Assembly (NCBI RefSeq): GCF_035046485.1
Contig: NC_085138.1
Span: 429,833,265-429,897,264, forward strand
Source: Aedes albopictus
Taxonomy: Eukaryota; Arthropoda; Insecta; Diptera; Culicidae
Direction of reading: 5' to 3'
DNA length: 64,000 bases
Under the pieces are notes generated by a model that ran no database searches, was not told the origin of the DNA, and was given only the letters and a program-made list of their open reading frames with translations. Both the position numbers and the translations under genes were made by a program. This document shows positions 10,877 through 22,472 of the stretch, piece by piece. How positions within the stretch are numbered: the stretch's first letter is position 1; each line of letters starts with the position of its first letter.

Positions 10877-12687
10877 CACGTACCTACGTGAGCGAAGGTA
10901 AAAGGTAATTATATCATATGCCGATATGATTACTTCTGCAGATGCTGTTTAGTTTTATTCTGTTTTAGATTATTTTTAGTAATGAAAAAAGATATTTATG
11001 ACATAATGTCAAACAATATATGATCGAATAATAATAGACCGAAAGAAAAAAGTTAGAATAGCAGTAGAATAGCAGTACTGTTAAAATGACATATAAATTC
11101 AACTAAGTTTACTCAATTTTGAGATAAAAACAAACTCATTTGCAGATGTATCACTTTTTGAAGCTAAAATTTTACTTAACCTATAAGAATTGGGAATCGT
11201 AGAAAAGTGATAGGAATTTGGCACCGTAACGGGACTGGGATATTGAAAGAAGGGAATTAATACAAAGATAAACATATCAATAGCTATGATGCTATATTTA
11301 CCCAAAACTCAAATTATAGCAATGAATAAAATAAAAAATACGGAAGAGTCTGATGAAATTTCTAGAAGTTGCAATGCCTTTATTTTTTACTTCATAATAT
11401 GAAACAGCAGACAATAAAATAAAGAAGGTAAACTATGTAATGGTTATATCTGCGATAAATTTTCTCCGATTTTGGCAATATTGATCTCATTTGATCCAGA
11501 TTTATTTTTTCCATCAAAACCAAATCCGACAGAACCGATCTGGTCATCGTGAGTTAAGAAAAAACCCGAATTGCCATACACGTGGAATTTTTCATAGACC
11601 AGCTGCAATTGGCTTCTTTAGTGGTGTTGAGATAATTCCATATTCACAATCTATACATGCCAAACTGAGCCGAAATCCAAATTTTCATGAACTTTGGTGC
11701 CCGGGAACCTATTTAAAAATTTAAAGTGGTATGGCCTCCACTTTAGCATCCTATTCAACATCATATAAGACTTCGTGATGGCTGAGAATTCTATATATTT
11801 AGACCAACATGTGAGAATGCGAACTTCAGTTTCTCTCTTCCCTAATAGGTGTATTTTCAACTATTCATGTACCTATCTTTCAAATAGGTAGATCCGACTT
11901 CATCCTCTGGAACGACAGGGAAAACATGTGGAATACAAAATATTTCTGAAAAATCCCATTCAAAACCATCTACAATTTTGGATTCAGCTGTCTGTATTAG
12001 CTTCGTTCAAACAAGTTTACTCCATAAGTTTGACATTTTTATCATTGAAATTCACATGTCAAAGGCGGAATCTGGAACGTCCCTTTGAAAACCTTAAAAA
12101 CCTTCAATATCGTCTACTATGTTCTCGTTTAGATGTATGCAGGGTACTGCGCCACTTGGGCAGTGGCTGGTATTTTGGGTATTTTTCAGCTACAACTCAG
12201 TCAATTTCAGAAATTTAGCAAAACCTCGCGCCGCCCAGCAGGGACTTTGTTTTGTACACATTACAGCACCTCCATGTCACGTAATATACCACACCTCTTA
12301 TCAAATGTGATACCGTAAGCGTACCATACTTTGCGCACCTAGGGCCTAACTTTGCGCACTTTTCAAAAAATCGTTAAACAGTTTTCCTGGTGCATTATGC
12401 AAACTTTTTCCCACGGAATACTAGCTAGTGATATGGGGCATGCACTTTGTCTCAGTTTGGATGTAATGATAAATGGAAGAGGAAGACAAATTGATGAGTG
12501 AATATGCAGTTGCTTTCCCTCAAATGCTGTAAATAACGTTGTAGAATGACGTAGGTTTTGTTTCAAAATTTGTTTTAGTTTAGATAGCAATACCATAAAG
12601 TATTTGTGCACTCTCAATAATACAATAATAACCAAACTTGTTCCACAACAGAATGTAATATTGAAATGTTATTTATGGGCTGCATAC
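10877..12687. other. AT-rich stretch without a recognised gene
   Basis: No coding domain seen. Around 12135-12215 there is one arm (GCGCCACTTGGGCAGTGGCT, AACTCAGTCAA) of the foldback MITE family whose complete copy is at 62219-62433. The rest is unassigned. Confidence 0.45.
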
Positions 12688-12837
12688 CAATTGCTTGGTC
12701 ATAACAAAATAAGATTGTCCAACAAAACATGTTATGGAAACGTAATGCCTTGATAATTCAATAATAACAAAACAAGATATAAAAACAGGTTTTGTGATTT
12801 CGTAGTTATTAATTTGATATTCCCCTCTGCTCGGGTA
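12688..12837. repeat. TACCCGA-ended repeat fragment (copy d)
   Basis: Reverse-complement match to 6552-6704, ending CCCCTCTGCTCGGGTA directly against the gypsy LTR at 12838. The gypsy element therefore landed at, or recombined with, the edge of this repeat. Confidence 0.6.
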
Positions 12838-13109
12838 TGTTGGCTTATCTATCCAACCAAGTTTGGGAAGACGTTCGGATCGCTTGCACACTTGAAACAC
12901 TTCGAATACTTTCAACCGTTTATTCACGATAACAATTCTCGCGCACTCTCGCAATAGGATACTTCCTTTGCCTTCTCCAATGTAAGAACTGCCCGTGCAC
13001 TTTCTTAGGTTCCCTTATATAGCTCATCTGCCCGTACATTGGAGAAGGCAAACTAGCTGAAGTGACAATGGTTCACAAAATAATCAGTTGCTTCATAATA
13101 ATTCTAACA
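12838..13109 (-). repeat. Gypsy 3' LTR
   Basis: In element orientation it begins TGTTAGAATTATTATG and ends ATAAGCCAACA, the usual TG...CA form, 272 bp. It contains TATATAAGGGAACC (about 13012-13025 on plus, inverted), a plausible TATA region. Compared with the other LTR it has three substitutions and the complete terminus. Confidence 0.92.
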
Positions 13110-13126
13110 ATCGGCCATCCTGACCG

Positions 13127-14173
13127 TCATTCGACCCGAATGACGTCTTCGCTATCGCTACCCTCATTTATTTCATCATCGCTATCTTCTTCTAAGGGAA
13201 TGAATCTCTTCATGAACTCGGCACAAGTGGATGTACGATTGGGTTCTTCATGGTTACCTACTTTCTCTACATCATAACGATCATTTCTCTTCTTCTTAAT
13301 CACACGGTATGGTCCTAAAAATTTCTTTGCTATTTTAAGATGTGTTCCAAATTGAGTTCGATTAATTGCTACTAAATCTCCAATATCGTAATCATTTGAT
13401 TCTTTTCTAGTTTGATCAAATTGTTTTTTCATCTTCGTTTGTGCTTGTTGGATATTTTTTCTCGCTTCTTCTCTAATCTCATCTCTCGATTCTTCGAAAA
13501 GGTTTATCCATTCTTGCTCTACCGCTTCTGCTAGTTTCACATCCTCATGTGACCTCATTTTCGTACCAAATAACAATTCAAAAGGAGTTCTGCCAATACT
13601 TCTCTGTAAAGTGTTGTTCAAAAATCTTTGCAAATCGCCTACATACTTATACCAAGATTCTGGATTATCAATGGCAAGTTTTGCCAACGCTGGAACTATC
13701 ACACCATGAATTCTTTCTACCTGGCCGTTGCCACGAGGTACTCCCGTTGTTATTAGTAAATGCTCAATTCCTTCTGTTTCACAATACGACTCAAAAACTG
13801 TTGATGTAAAAGCTGCACCTCTGTCAGATATAATTCTCTTTGGACTACCAAAAACACTCTTTTGTAAATCGAGTTTCTTCAAGACTTCATCTGCTGTTGT
13901 TGATTTTACTGGATAAATCCATACAAATTTATTAAAAGCATCTATGACAGTGAATATGTAGCGATATTGTTTGTTCGACGCAGTTAAAGGACCCAAATGA
14001 TCGATATGATAAGTTGTAAGTGGAATGTCATCTTTGGGAATTGGATACAAAAATCCTTCCTTTTTTCCTGCTTTGCGGCTTGCTAAAATACAGGAAACAC
14101 AAATCTTCACGAACCTATCTAATTTGGCTGACAAATCATCAATCCAGTATTCTCTCATAATAAGCTCACTCAT
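13127..14173 (-). pseudogene. Gypsy integrase (C-terminal part of pol), separated by insertion
   Basis: A 348-residue ORF. C25 and C28 are the Cys pair of the HHCC zinc finger; its His pair lies on the far side of the insertion at 21915-22000. The catalytic triad is D58 (YHID), D117 (IISDRG) and E153 (QVERIHG) with 35 residues between D117 and E153, the expected D,D35E. A GPYRV-type C-terminal domain is near residue 290, and an acidic tail ends the protein. The Met at the start is accidental, lying at the junction with the 7.7-kb insertion. Integrase inserts the DNA copy into the host chromosome; this one cannot be expressed as part of pol. Confidence 0.93.
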
Positions 14174-14399
14174 TTTGACGTAGGACTACGTCTCTCTTTT
14201 CTATACCGGGTGTCATTCTAAATTTTCAGAAATCAGCCGCGTTACGTTTAAAGTGGAGATTTTGAGCGTTAATAGCTCAGCCATTTCTTGTTGAATTTTC
14301 AAAATTTTGGCACCAATCGATTGCAAATCTTTACACCAATTATGTCCAATAATAATATTTGCTGTTTTTCAATAACAAACTATTGAAAAATTGGGAAAA

Positions 14400-14830
14400 G
14401 TGAACCCATGTTTATTCCAGCCAATCACGATCGAGCACATTTTGGAGCACATTTTGGATGCTCCCGTCGAATATAAAAGCTACTGCTTCTTCGCATCTTC
14501 CCTCATTTGCCTTTGTCGTCTCGAGGTGAACGCATCGAACGAGAGCTGCCCACTTTCTTCGTTTGCGTTTTCGCTCATTATTCTTTGACGGCCGTGTTGG
14601 CTCGGCGTCGGTGGTTGTCGGCAAGGGTGCTGTTGCACATTCGCCTTCTAACCGTCTAAAGCGGCAGACGAAGGAAAGAATACGTTTCATCGATTGCTCG
14701 CCGGTGGTGGCAGAGGCAGCAAAATCCACAGAAAGATCCGCGACAGACGAATTTGCGAGTTGCGTCGCTGTCCTCGGGGCTTGGCCCTTCACCGATTGAT
14801 TGGCGGCGGCGCATTGATGATAGCATCACC
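14400..14830 (+). promoter_or_regulatory. Promoter-like module A (CCAAT + TATA)
   Basis: CCAATCACGATC at 14421 is followed by TATAAAAG at 14472-14479 and then a C/T-rich start-site-like region. The downstream 300 bp is GC-rich compared with its surroundings and contains an open frame (14563-14799) with AEAAKSTERSATDEF, which resembles text at 20900-21060 (AEATSKEKSASANEN). Order and motifs look like a small TATA promoter, possibly histone-derived, carried by the insertion. Function is inferred only. Confidence 0.4.
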
Positions 14831-15062
14831 CAGTACGGAGAGTTAGCCTAACATTAGCCTAATGTGAGACTAACTGGCCAGCATGTTAGGCTAACTTTTT
14901 GTCTCACTTTTGGCTAATGTTAGTCTAAAATTAGACAGATATGACACACTTTTGTTAGACATGTTGCAAATTCGAAACATGCTTGTTAGTCTAACATTAG
15001 ACTAACGTTAGATATGTTTTACTATGGGCTGTTAGACGCATGTTAGGCATAGATTTTATGCT
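14826..15062. repeat. TTAGNCTAAC-rich repeat
   Basis: Many copies of GTTAGNCTAACATTAG in both orientations (for example 14843-14905, 14985-15020). Probably a small palindromic MITE, but its ends were not resolved. Confidence 0.45.
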
Positions 15063-15071
15063 GCTTGTTTT

Positions 15072-15176
15072 CATTCCAGCTGTCATCCGAGCAAGAAGTG
15101 TGATTGTAGTAGTGAACTTTTGTCGACGTTCACTACTACAACCGTACTCTTGCCTCGAATGAAAGCTGGACGAAAT
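15072..15176. repeat. Inverted repeat next to the AT satellite
   Basis: TCATTCCAGCTGTCATCCGA...GTAGTAGTGAAC at 15070-15118 faces GTTCACTACTACAACC...GAATGAAAGCTGGA at 15128-15172 around a 10-base loop. Lies 30 bases before the first AATTTT unit. Confidence 0.65.
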
Positions 15177-15203
15177 ATATTTGATAAAAAACTCGGAGCC
15201 CGT

Positions 15204-16425
15204 TTTAATTTTAATTTTAATTTTAATTTTAATTTTAATTTTAATTTTAATTTTAATTTTAATTTTAATTTTAATTTTAATTTTAATTTCAATTTTAATT
15301 TTAATTTTAATTTTAATTTTAATTTTAATTTTAATTTTAATTTTAATTTTAATTTTAATTTTAATTTTAATTTTAATTTTAATTTTAATTTTAATTTTAA
15401 TTTTAATTTTAATTTTAATTTTAATTTTAATTTTAATTTTAATTTTAATTTTAATTTTAATTTTAATTTTAATTTTAATTTTAATTTTAATTTTAATTTT
15501 AATTTTAATTTTAATTTTAATTTTAATTTTAATTTTAATTTTAATTTTAATTTTAATTTTAATTTTAATTTTAATTTTAATTTTAATTTTAATTTTAATT
15601 TTAATTTTAATTTTAATTTTAATTTTAATTTTAATTTTAATTTTAATTTTAATTTTAATTTTAATTTTAATTTTAATTTTAATTTTAATTTTAATTTTAA
15701 TTTTAATTTTAATTTTAATTTTAATTTTAATTTTAATTTTAATTTTAATTTTAATTTTAATTTTAATTTTAATTTTAATTTTAATTTTAATTTTAATTTT
15801 AATTTTAATTTTAATTTTAATTTTAATTTTAATTTTAATTTTAATTTTAATTTTAATTTTAATTTTAATTTTAATTTTAATTTTAATTTTAATTTTAATT
15901 TTAATTTTAATTTTAATTTTAATTTTAATTTTAATTTTAATTTTAATTTTAATTTTAATTTTAATTTTAATTTTAATTTTAATTTTAATTTTAATTTTAA
16001 TTTTAATTTTAATTTTAATTTTAATTTTAATTTTAATTTTAATTTTAATTTTAATTTTAATTTTAATTTTAATTTTAATTTTAATTTTAATTTTAATTTT
16101 AATTTTAATTTTAATTTTAATTTTAATTTTAATTTTAATTTTAATTTTAATTTTAATTTTAATTTTAATTTTAATTTTAATTTTAATTTTAATTTTAATT
16201 TTAATTTTAATTTTAATTTTAATTTTAATTTTAATTTTAATTTTAATTTTAATTTTAATTTTAATTTTAATTTTAATTTTAATTTTAATTTTAATTTTAA
16301 TTTTAATTTTAATTTTAATTTTAATTTTAATTTTAATTTTAATTTTAATTTTAATTTTAATTGTAATTGTAATTGTGATTTTAATTGTGATTTGAATATT
16401 TATTTTAATTTTAATTTTGAATTTT
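15204..16425 (+). repeat. (AATTTT)n hexanucleotide satellite, about 1.2 kb
   Basis: About 193 near-perfect copies of a 6-bp unit. One substitution (AATTTC) appears at about 15285-15290. The last 60 bases (from about 16362) decay to AATTGT, GATTTG and similar. Long Asn-Phe, Ile-Leu or Lys-Leu open frames through it are by-products of the hexamer and are not genes. It faces the next array in inverted sense. Confidence 0.97.
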
Positions 16426-19268
16426 AAATAAAAATTAAATTAAAATTAAATTAAAATTAAATTGAAATTAAATTAAAATTAAATTAAATTAAAATTAAAT
16501 TAAAATTAAATTAAAATTAAATTAAAATTAAATTAAAATTAAATTAAAATTAAATTAAAATTAAATTAAAATTAAATTAAAATTAAATTAAAATTAAATT
16601 AAAATTAAATTAAAATTAAATTAAAATTAAATTAAAATTAAATTAAAATTAAATTAAAATTAAATTAAAATTAAATTAAAATTAAATTAAAATTAAATTA
16701 AAATTAAATTAAAATTAAATTAAAATTAAATTAAAATTAAATTAAAATTAAATTAAAATTAAATTAAAATTAAATTAAAATTAAATTAAAATTAAATTAA
16801 AATTAAATTAAAATTAAATTAAAATTAAATTAAAATTAAATTAAAATTAAATTAAAATTAAATTAAAATTAAATTAAAATTAAATTAAAATTAAATTAAA
16901 ATTAAATTAAAATTAAATTAAAATTAAATTAAAATTAAATTAAAATTAAATTAAAATTAAATTAAAATTAAATTAAAATTAAATTAAAATTAAATTAAAA
17001 TTAAATTAAAATTAAATTAAAATTAAATTAAAATTAAATTAAAATTAAATTAAAATTAAATTAAAATTAAATTAAAATTAAATTAAAATTAAATTAAAAT
17101 TAAATTAAAATTAAATTAAAATTAAATTAAAATTAAATTAAAATTAAATTAAAATTAAATTAAAATTAAATTAAAATTAAATTAAAATTAAATTAAAATT
17201 AAATTAAAATTAAATTAAAATTAAATTAAAATTAAATTAAAATTAAATTAAAATTAAATTAAAATTAAATTAAAATTAAATTAAAATTAAATTAAAATTA
17301 AATTAAAATTAAATTAAAATTAAATTAAAATTAAATTAAAATTAAATTAAAATTAAATTAAAATTAAATTAAAATTAAATTAAAATTAAATTAAAATTAA
17401 ATTAAAATTAAATTAAAATTAAATTAAAATTAAATTAAAATTAAATTAAAATTAAATTAAAATTAAATTAAAATTAAATTAAAATTAAATTAAAATTAAA
17501 TTAAAATTAAATTAAAATTAAATTAAAATTAAATTAAAATTAAATTAAAATTAAATTAAAATTAAATTAAAATTAAATTAAAATTAAATTAAAATTAAAT
17601 TAAAATTAAATTAAAATTAAATTAAAATTAAATTAAAATTAAATTAAAATTAAATTAAAATTAAATTAAAATTAAATTAAAATTAAATTAAAATTAAATT
17701 AAAATTAAATTAAAATTAAATTAAAATTAAATTAAAATTAAATTAAAATTAAATTAAAATTAAATTAAAATTAAATTAAAATTAAATTAAAATTAAATTA
17801 AAATTAAATTAAAATTAAATTAAAATTAAATTAAAATTAAATTAAAATTAAATTAAAATTAAATTAAAATTAAATTAAAATTAAATTAAAATTAAATTAA
17901 AATTAAATTAAAATTAAATTAAAATTAAATTAAAATTAAATTAAAATTAAATTAAAATTAAATTAAAATTAAATTAAAATTAAATTAAAATTAAATTAAA
18001 ATTAAATTAAAATTAAATTAAAATTAAATTAAAATTAAATTAAAATTAAATTAAAATTAAATTAAAATTAAATTAAAATTAAATTAAAATTAAATTAAAA
18101 TTAAATTAAAATTAAATTAAAATTAAATTAAAATTAAATTAAAATTAAATTAAAATTAAATTAAAATTAAATTAAAATTAAATTAAAATTAAATTAAAAT
18201 TAAATTAAAATTAAATTAAAATTAAATTAAAATTAAATTAAAATTAAATTAAAATTAAATTAAAATTAAATTAAAATTAAATTAAAATTAAATTAAAATT
18301 AAATTAAAATTAAATTAAAATTAAATTAAAATTAAATTAAAATTAAATTAAAATTAAATTAAAATTAAATTAAAATTAAATTAAAATTAAATTAAAATTA
18401 AATTAAAATTAAATTAAAATTAAATTAAAATTAAATTAAAATTAAATTAAAATTAAATTAAAATTAAATTAAAATTAAATTAAAATTAAATTAAAATTAA
18501 ATTAAAATTAAATTAAAATTAAATTAAAATTAAATTAAAATTAAATTAAAATTAAATTAAAATTAAATTAAAATTAAATTAAAATTAAATTAAAATTAAA
18601 TTAAAATTAAATTAAAATTAAATTAAAATTAAATTAAAATTAAATTAAAATTAAATTAAAATTAAATTAAAATTAAATTAAAATTAAATTAAAATTAAAT
18701 TAAAATTAAATTAAAATTAAATTAAAATTAAATTAAAATTAAATTAAAATTAAATTAAAATTAAATTAAAATTAAATTAAAATTAAATTAAAATTAAATT
18801 AAAATTAAATTAAAATTAAATTAAAATTAAATTAAAATTAAATTAAAATTAAATTAAAATTAAATTAAAATTAAATTAAAATTAAATTAAAATTAAATTA
18901 AAATTAAATTAAAATTAAATTAAAATTAAATTAAAATTAAATTAAAATTAAATTAAAATTAAATTAAAAATAAATTAAAATTAAATTAAAATTAAATTAA
19001 AATTAAATTAAAATTAAATTAAAATTAAATTAAAATTAAATTAAAATTAAATTAAAATTAAATTAAAATTAAATTAAAATTAAATTAAAATTAAATTAAA
19101 ATTAAATTAAAATTAAATTAAAATTAAATTAAAATTAAATTAAAATTAAATTAAAATTAAATTAAAATTAAATTAAAATTAAATTTAAATTAAATTTAAA
19201 TTAAATTTAAATTAAATTTAAATTAAATTTAAATTAAATTAAAATTAAATTAAAATTAAATTAAATTG
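16426..19268 (+). repeat. (AAAATTAAATT)n 11-bp satellite, about 2.8 kb
   Basis: Roughly 255 copies of an 11-bp unit, almost without variation between 16500 and 19170 (one AAAAATAAATT near 18965). Near 19180-19240 a variant AAATTTAAATT repeats before the standard unit returns. The unit is the reverse complement of AATTTAATTTT, that is one AATTTT hexamer plus AATTT, so this array is the inverted, length-modified relative of the first array. A-tracts recur every 11 bp, close to a helical turn. Confidence 0.97.
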
Positions 19269-20500
19269 CAGGAACATCCAGGGCAACAAGCGGCGGGCCA
19301 ATTTTCGACGGCGTGCAGCATTCAGCACGGAGGAATCCAACACGCATTACGTGGCATGATAAATTCATGTCATTTTTTGTCTAAAATCGTCCAATATTCA
19401 AACGGTTCTTTTCAGGACCATAGAAAATTATTCATCAAGAGTTGTGAATCAGATAATTATTTCATTCCATCATCGATCGGTCAAAGTGTGGTGCAACCGA
19501 AAAGTGAAAGATTGAATGCTTGGTGGCCCCGCAAGAATGATGATGCCGGCCACTAATGGTTCCATCCGGAATTTATCAACCCTATCCGAACCATTTTTCG
19601 TGAAACATCGATAAATTATAACGTTGTTCGAATTAAAATGATCTTAACATTTCAATATTTTGGTTACTTTATTCGTTAAATGGAAATTTTCTCATTTCTC
19701 GGTTGATTAACCGTTTCAAGCGTCTGGTGCATGCGGGGCGGGTCGTGCAAATGAAATATACTGAAAAGCCAGCCGAATGGGAGGAGCTTCATCTGCTAAT
19801 CTAGGGGCATAAAAGCTGCTCCCTCTGATTTCTTTCGTCATTTTCGTTGGATTAGTCAAGCAGGGTGGATGTCACCTCCACACCTGAGCAGTACCCAGTG
19901 GCGACTCTCGGCTATCGTGCTGATAGCGTCATGAATCTTATCCACGGCAGAAAGCGGCCTACCAATTTTCGGTGGCATTTTGCAGGAATAGCACGGAGAA
20001 AACCAACACGCATTGCGTGGCAAGGCGGTTTCATGCCATTTTCTTCCTGAAATCATTACTTTATCCAACGGTCCTTATCAGGATCACCAAAAAATGATTC
20101 TTCAAGAGTTGTAAATCAGATAATTTTACTTACTCCATCAATCGAGAAAAGTGTGGTTCACCCGAAAAATGAATGATTGAATTCCGGCCACTAATGGTTC
20201 CACCCAGAATTCAGCAACGCATTGCCCTATCAGAACTATTTTCCGTAAAACATTGTTTAACTCTAACAATTTTCGAATTAAAATGATCTAAATCATCCAA
20301 TATTTTGTTTACTCGCTTAATGAAATTTTTTTCCATTTCTGGGTTGATTAATCGTTTGAAGCGTCTGAAGCAGGCGGGGCGGGCCATGCAAATGAAAATT
20401 TCATTTAATATTCTGGAAAGCCAGCCGAATGGGAGGAGCTGCATCTGCTAATCTAGGGGTATAAAAGCTGTTCCCTCTGATTTCTTTCTGGATTCCGCCA
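19269..20500 (+). repeat. Two 652-bp-spaced copies of a promoter-like module
   Basis: The block ending GCCAGCCGAATGGGAGGAGC...CATAAAAGCTGCTCCCTCTG (19768-19830) recurs at 20420-20482 as ...TATAAAAGCTGTTCCC. Upstream landmarks recur in order: CACGCATT(A/G)CGTGGCA, GGCCACTAATGGTTCCA, AATTAAAATGATCT, GGCGGGTCGTGCAAATG / GGCGGGCCATGCAAATG. The second copy has a perfect octamer ATGCAAAT (20386-20393) and TATAAAAG (20460-20467). The first has GTGCAAAT and CATAAAAG (19809-19816). Octamer plus TATA is typical of histone promoters, but no histone coding sequence could be read. Confidence 0.75.
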
Positions 20501-20700
20501 GACTGAAAAAATGTCGAATGTCGGGTTAAAGTCGGGTCAATTTTTATCGAATGTTGGGCCACTGTTGGACCAACATCGATCAACTATTGGGTCTATGTTA
20601 GGTTTGGTGGCTAAAATCAAAATAGGTGAATGATAGGTTGATGTCGGGTTTGACGTCATCAACTATGGTAAAAGCTTTAAACCTACAACACCACAAATGT
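20500..20700. other. GTCGGGTT-rich spacer
   Basis: Short repeats of ATGTCGGGTT/GTTGGGCC (20515-20660) suggest a small repeat element; boundaries not resolved. Confidence 0.3.
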
Positions 20701-20789
20701 ATGCTTCCTAGCTGGGGCTCAATTGAATGATGTGCCTTGACTGAGGCTGGAGCTGAAAATTAGTAAAAGCTCGAGATCAGTCTTACCCA

Positions 20790-21300
20790 ACCAATCACAA
20801 TCAAGCATAGTTCTGTGAGGCGACACGACGAAACTTATATAAGTGGTGCACACACTCATTTCGATCATTTCATCGGCACACACAGCAGCGGACGGACAGC
20901 ACCGAGCGGCAGCAAGATCCCAAAAAAGATCCGCTTCAACGGATGAGCAAGCGGGTGGCACCGCCCTCTGTCCAATGAAGCCTCGATTCTTTTCGGATCC
21001 ATCGGCAGTGGAGGCAGCAGCGGAAGCAACATCCAAAGAAAAATCCGCCTCGGCAAACGAAAATTCGATTGACGTCACTTTTCGTTTGCCGGGGCCCCGA
21101 TTCTTTCATGGATTGTAAGCGGCAGCAGCAGCAAGATCCCAAAAAAGATCCGCTTCAACGGATGAGCAAGCGGGTGACACCGCCCTCTGTCCAATGAAGC
21201 CTCGATTCTTTTCGGATCAATCGGTGGTGGCGGCATGGGTGGCAATGAATTATACCAAAATGGTTCTTTTAAGGGCCCCAAAGCTTCCGAAAGAGTTATT
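20790..21300 (+). repeat. Promoter-like module B with ~98-bp direct duplication
   Basis: CCAACCAATCACAATC (about 20787) precedes TATATAAG (20836-20843), the same CCAAT-to-TATA order as module A. Downstream, 20908-21006 recurs at 21127-21225 with period 219 (GCAAGATCCCAAAAAAGATC, CCTCGATTCTTTTCGGATC). Short open frames are Ser/Lys/Ala-rich but not identifiable. Part of the 7.7-kb insertion. Confidence 0.6.
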
Positions 21301-21478
21301 TGGAGCATTATTCAATTATTTCTAAAAATTCAACTAATTCTAATTTTTATAGTTTAGTTTATCGATAAAGTTTAATTTTTATACTAAATATACACCGCTG
21401 TATATTTGGTATTTGAAATTCCAAATTTACTGTCAATGTCATTCCAATCGAGTAGGATACCTGTCAAATGCGCTTTAA

Positions 21479-21700
21479 GGTTGAAGGATTCGTCATTGAC
21501 ATAATCGTCATCATTGAAAGTTCGAAAGCAGTTTTCTCATTCTAAACTGAAATTTCTGCAGTGAAAATAAGTTCACTGTACTCCAATCTTCAGCCGCAAT
21601 ACAGTGAATACATTTTCACTGCGGAAATTTCAGCTTTGTACGAGAAAACTGCTTTCGAATTTTCAATGATGACGATTATTTCAATGACGAATCCTTCAAC
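21479..21700. mobile_element. Foldback MITE, 222 bp, TTTAA target
   Basis: Arms GGTTGAAGGATTCGTCATTG and its inverse close the element, with about 95 bp of pairing. TTTAA flanks both sides (21474-21478, 21701-21705). The related sequence at 48715-48735 (CGCTTTAAAAGCATTGCTC) lacks the element and acts as an empty site. Confidence 0.75.
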
Positions 21701-21914
21701 TTTAAAGGCATTGCTCGGCAGCATCATCGTCATGATACGGGAATCATCATTACCTGCAACAATCGCCAGATTTCGAGTCTTTAGCATATAGTGATTTTAC
21801 TCTGGCCGTTATTTTTGCTGAATAGATACACGTTTACTTCATCTGTGAGCCCCAAATTCTTTATTATGCGTTAAAAATTAGTCCTACGTCAACATTGCGG
21901 TTATGTCTCAGACA

Positions 21915-22472
21915 TTACACACTCCTAGTTTTTCTTGTGGAAAAGTGTCCTTGTTCATGAATCTGTCGAATAACAGCGTTTTGCATCAATCTCGGTACCA
22001 CTAAAAGCTTTCCTCCTACATGACTTTTATACAAAATTCCATGATCCAAAAAATAATCGCCATAATTTCCTACTGCCAGAGCCTGAATTATTGCAGCAAG
22101 TTTTTCGTCTCTCTTTTGACAAGCTTTGATTTGCTCTATAAAATTGCTTTGTAATAATAACACAACTGGATTACGACTAAGTGCATCAACGTGTTTCATA
22201 CGCTCTCCAGGACGATGTTCTAATGTGTACTCATATTCTTCTAACAAAAGCGCCCACCCTGCAATTCTTGGAGAAATATCTCGTTTTTCCATTGTCATTT
22301 TAGATGCAGCACAATCCGTAACAATCGAGAAAGGAACACCAAGTAAGTAAACTCTAAATTTTTTCAGTGCAGATACTATTGCAAGGACTTCTAACTCATA
22401 ACTAGGATATTTTGATTCAGCAGAGGACGTTTTTTTTACTATAATAATAAATTGGATGAAAATTGTTTTCAC
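21915..22472 (-). pseudogene. Gypsy RNase H and integrase N-terminus
   Basis: Continues pol in a different frame from 22417-25326. Visible are YELEVLAIVSALKKFR and the SIVTDC Asp of RNase H, HVDALSRNPV at its end, and the HxxxH half of the integrase zinc finger (IHEQGHFST). The frame is cut by the 7.7-kb insertion, which adds three residues and a stop. The first dozen residues are out-of-frame text before the true pol frame is rejoined. Confidence 0.92.

Larger units (their letters stand above)
14172..21919. mobile_element. 7,748-bp insertion in gypsy integrase, 5-bp target duplication
   Basis: CACTC occurs at 14167-14171 and 21920-21924. Deleting 14172-21919 together with one copy rejoins the two halves of the integrase zinc finger in frame, which fixes the boundaries. 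The ends share an inverted block: TTGACGTAGGACTA at the left (14175-14188) and its inverse TAGTCCTACGTCAA near the right end (21879-21892). The outer right end, read inward, begins TGTAATGTCTGAGACATAAC. Contents: promoter-like modules, TTAG-rich repeat, two large AT satellites, a 652-bp-spaced duplication and a 222-bp foldback. No transposase or reverse transcriptase recognised, so its class is unknown. Confidence 0.88.

Noticed and set aside
12838..13127. An envelope gene after gypsy integrase
   Set aside because: Only 17 bases lie between the pol stop and the LTR, so there is no room for one.
15120..16427. A 435-residue Asn-Phe repeat ORF and the overlapping 404-residue Ile-Leu ORF
   Set aside because: Both are forced by the 6-bp AATTTT satellite, which has no stop in these frames. 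They are not genes.
19865..20050. Possible histone H2A-like coding text next to the octamer/TATA modules
   Set aside because: A few residues can be lined up with the KAGLQFPVG region, but the match fails after eight residues and is absent from the first copy. Not supportable.
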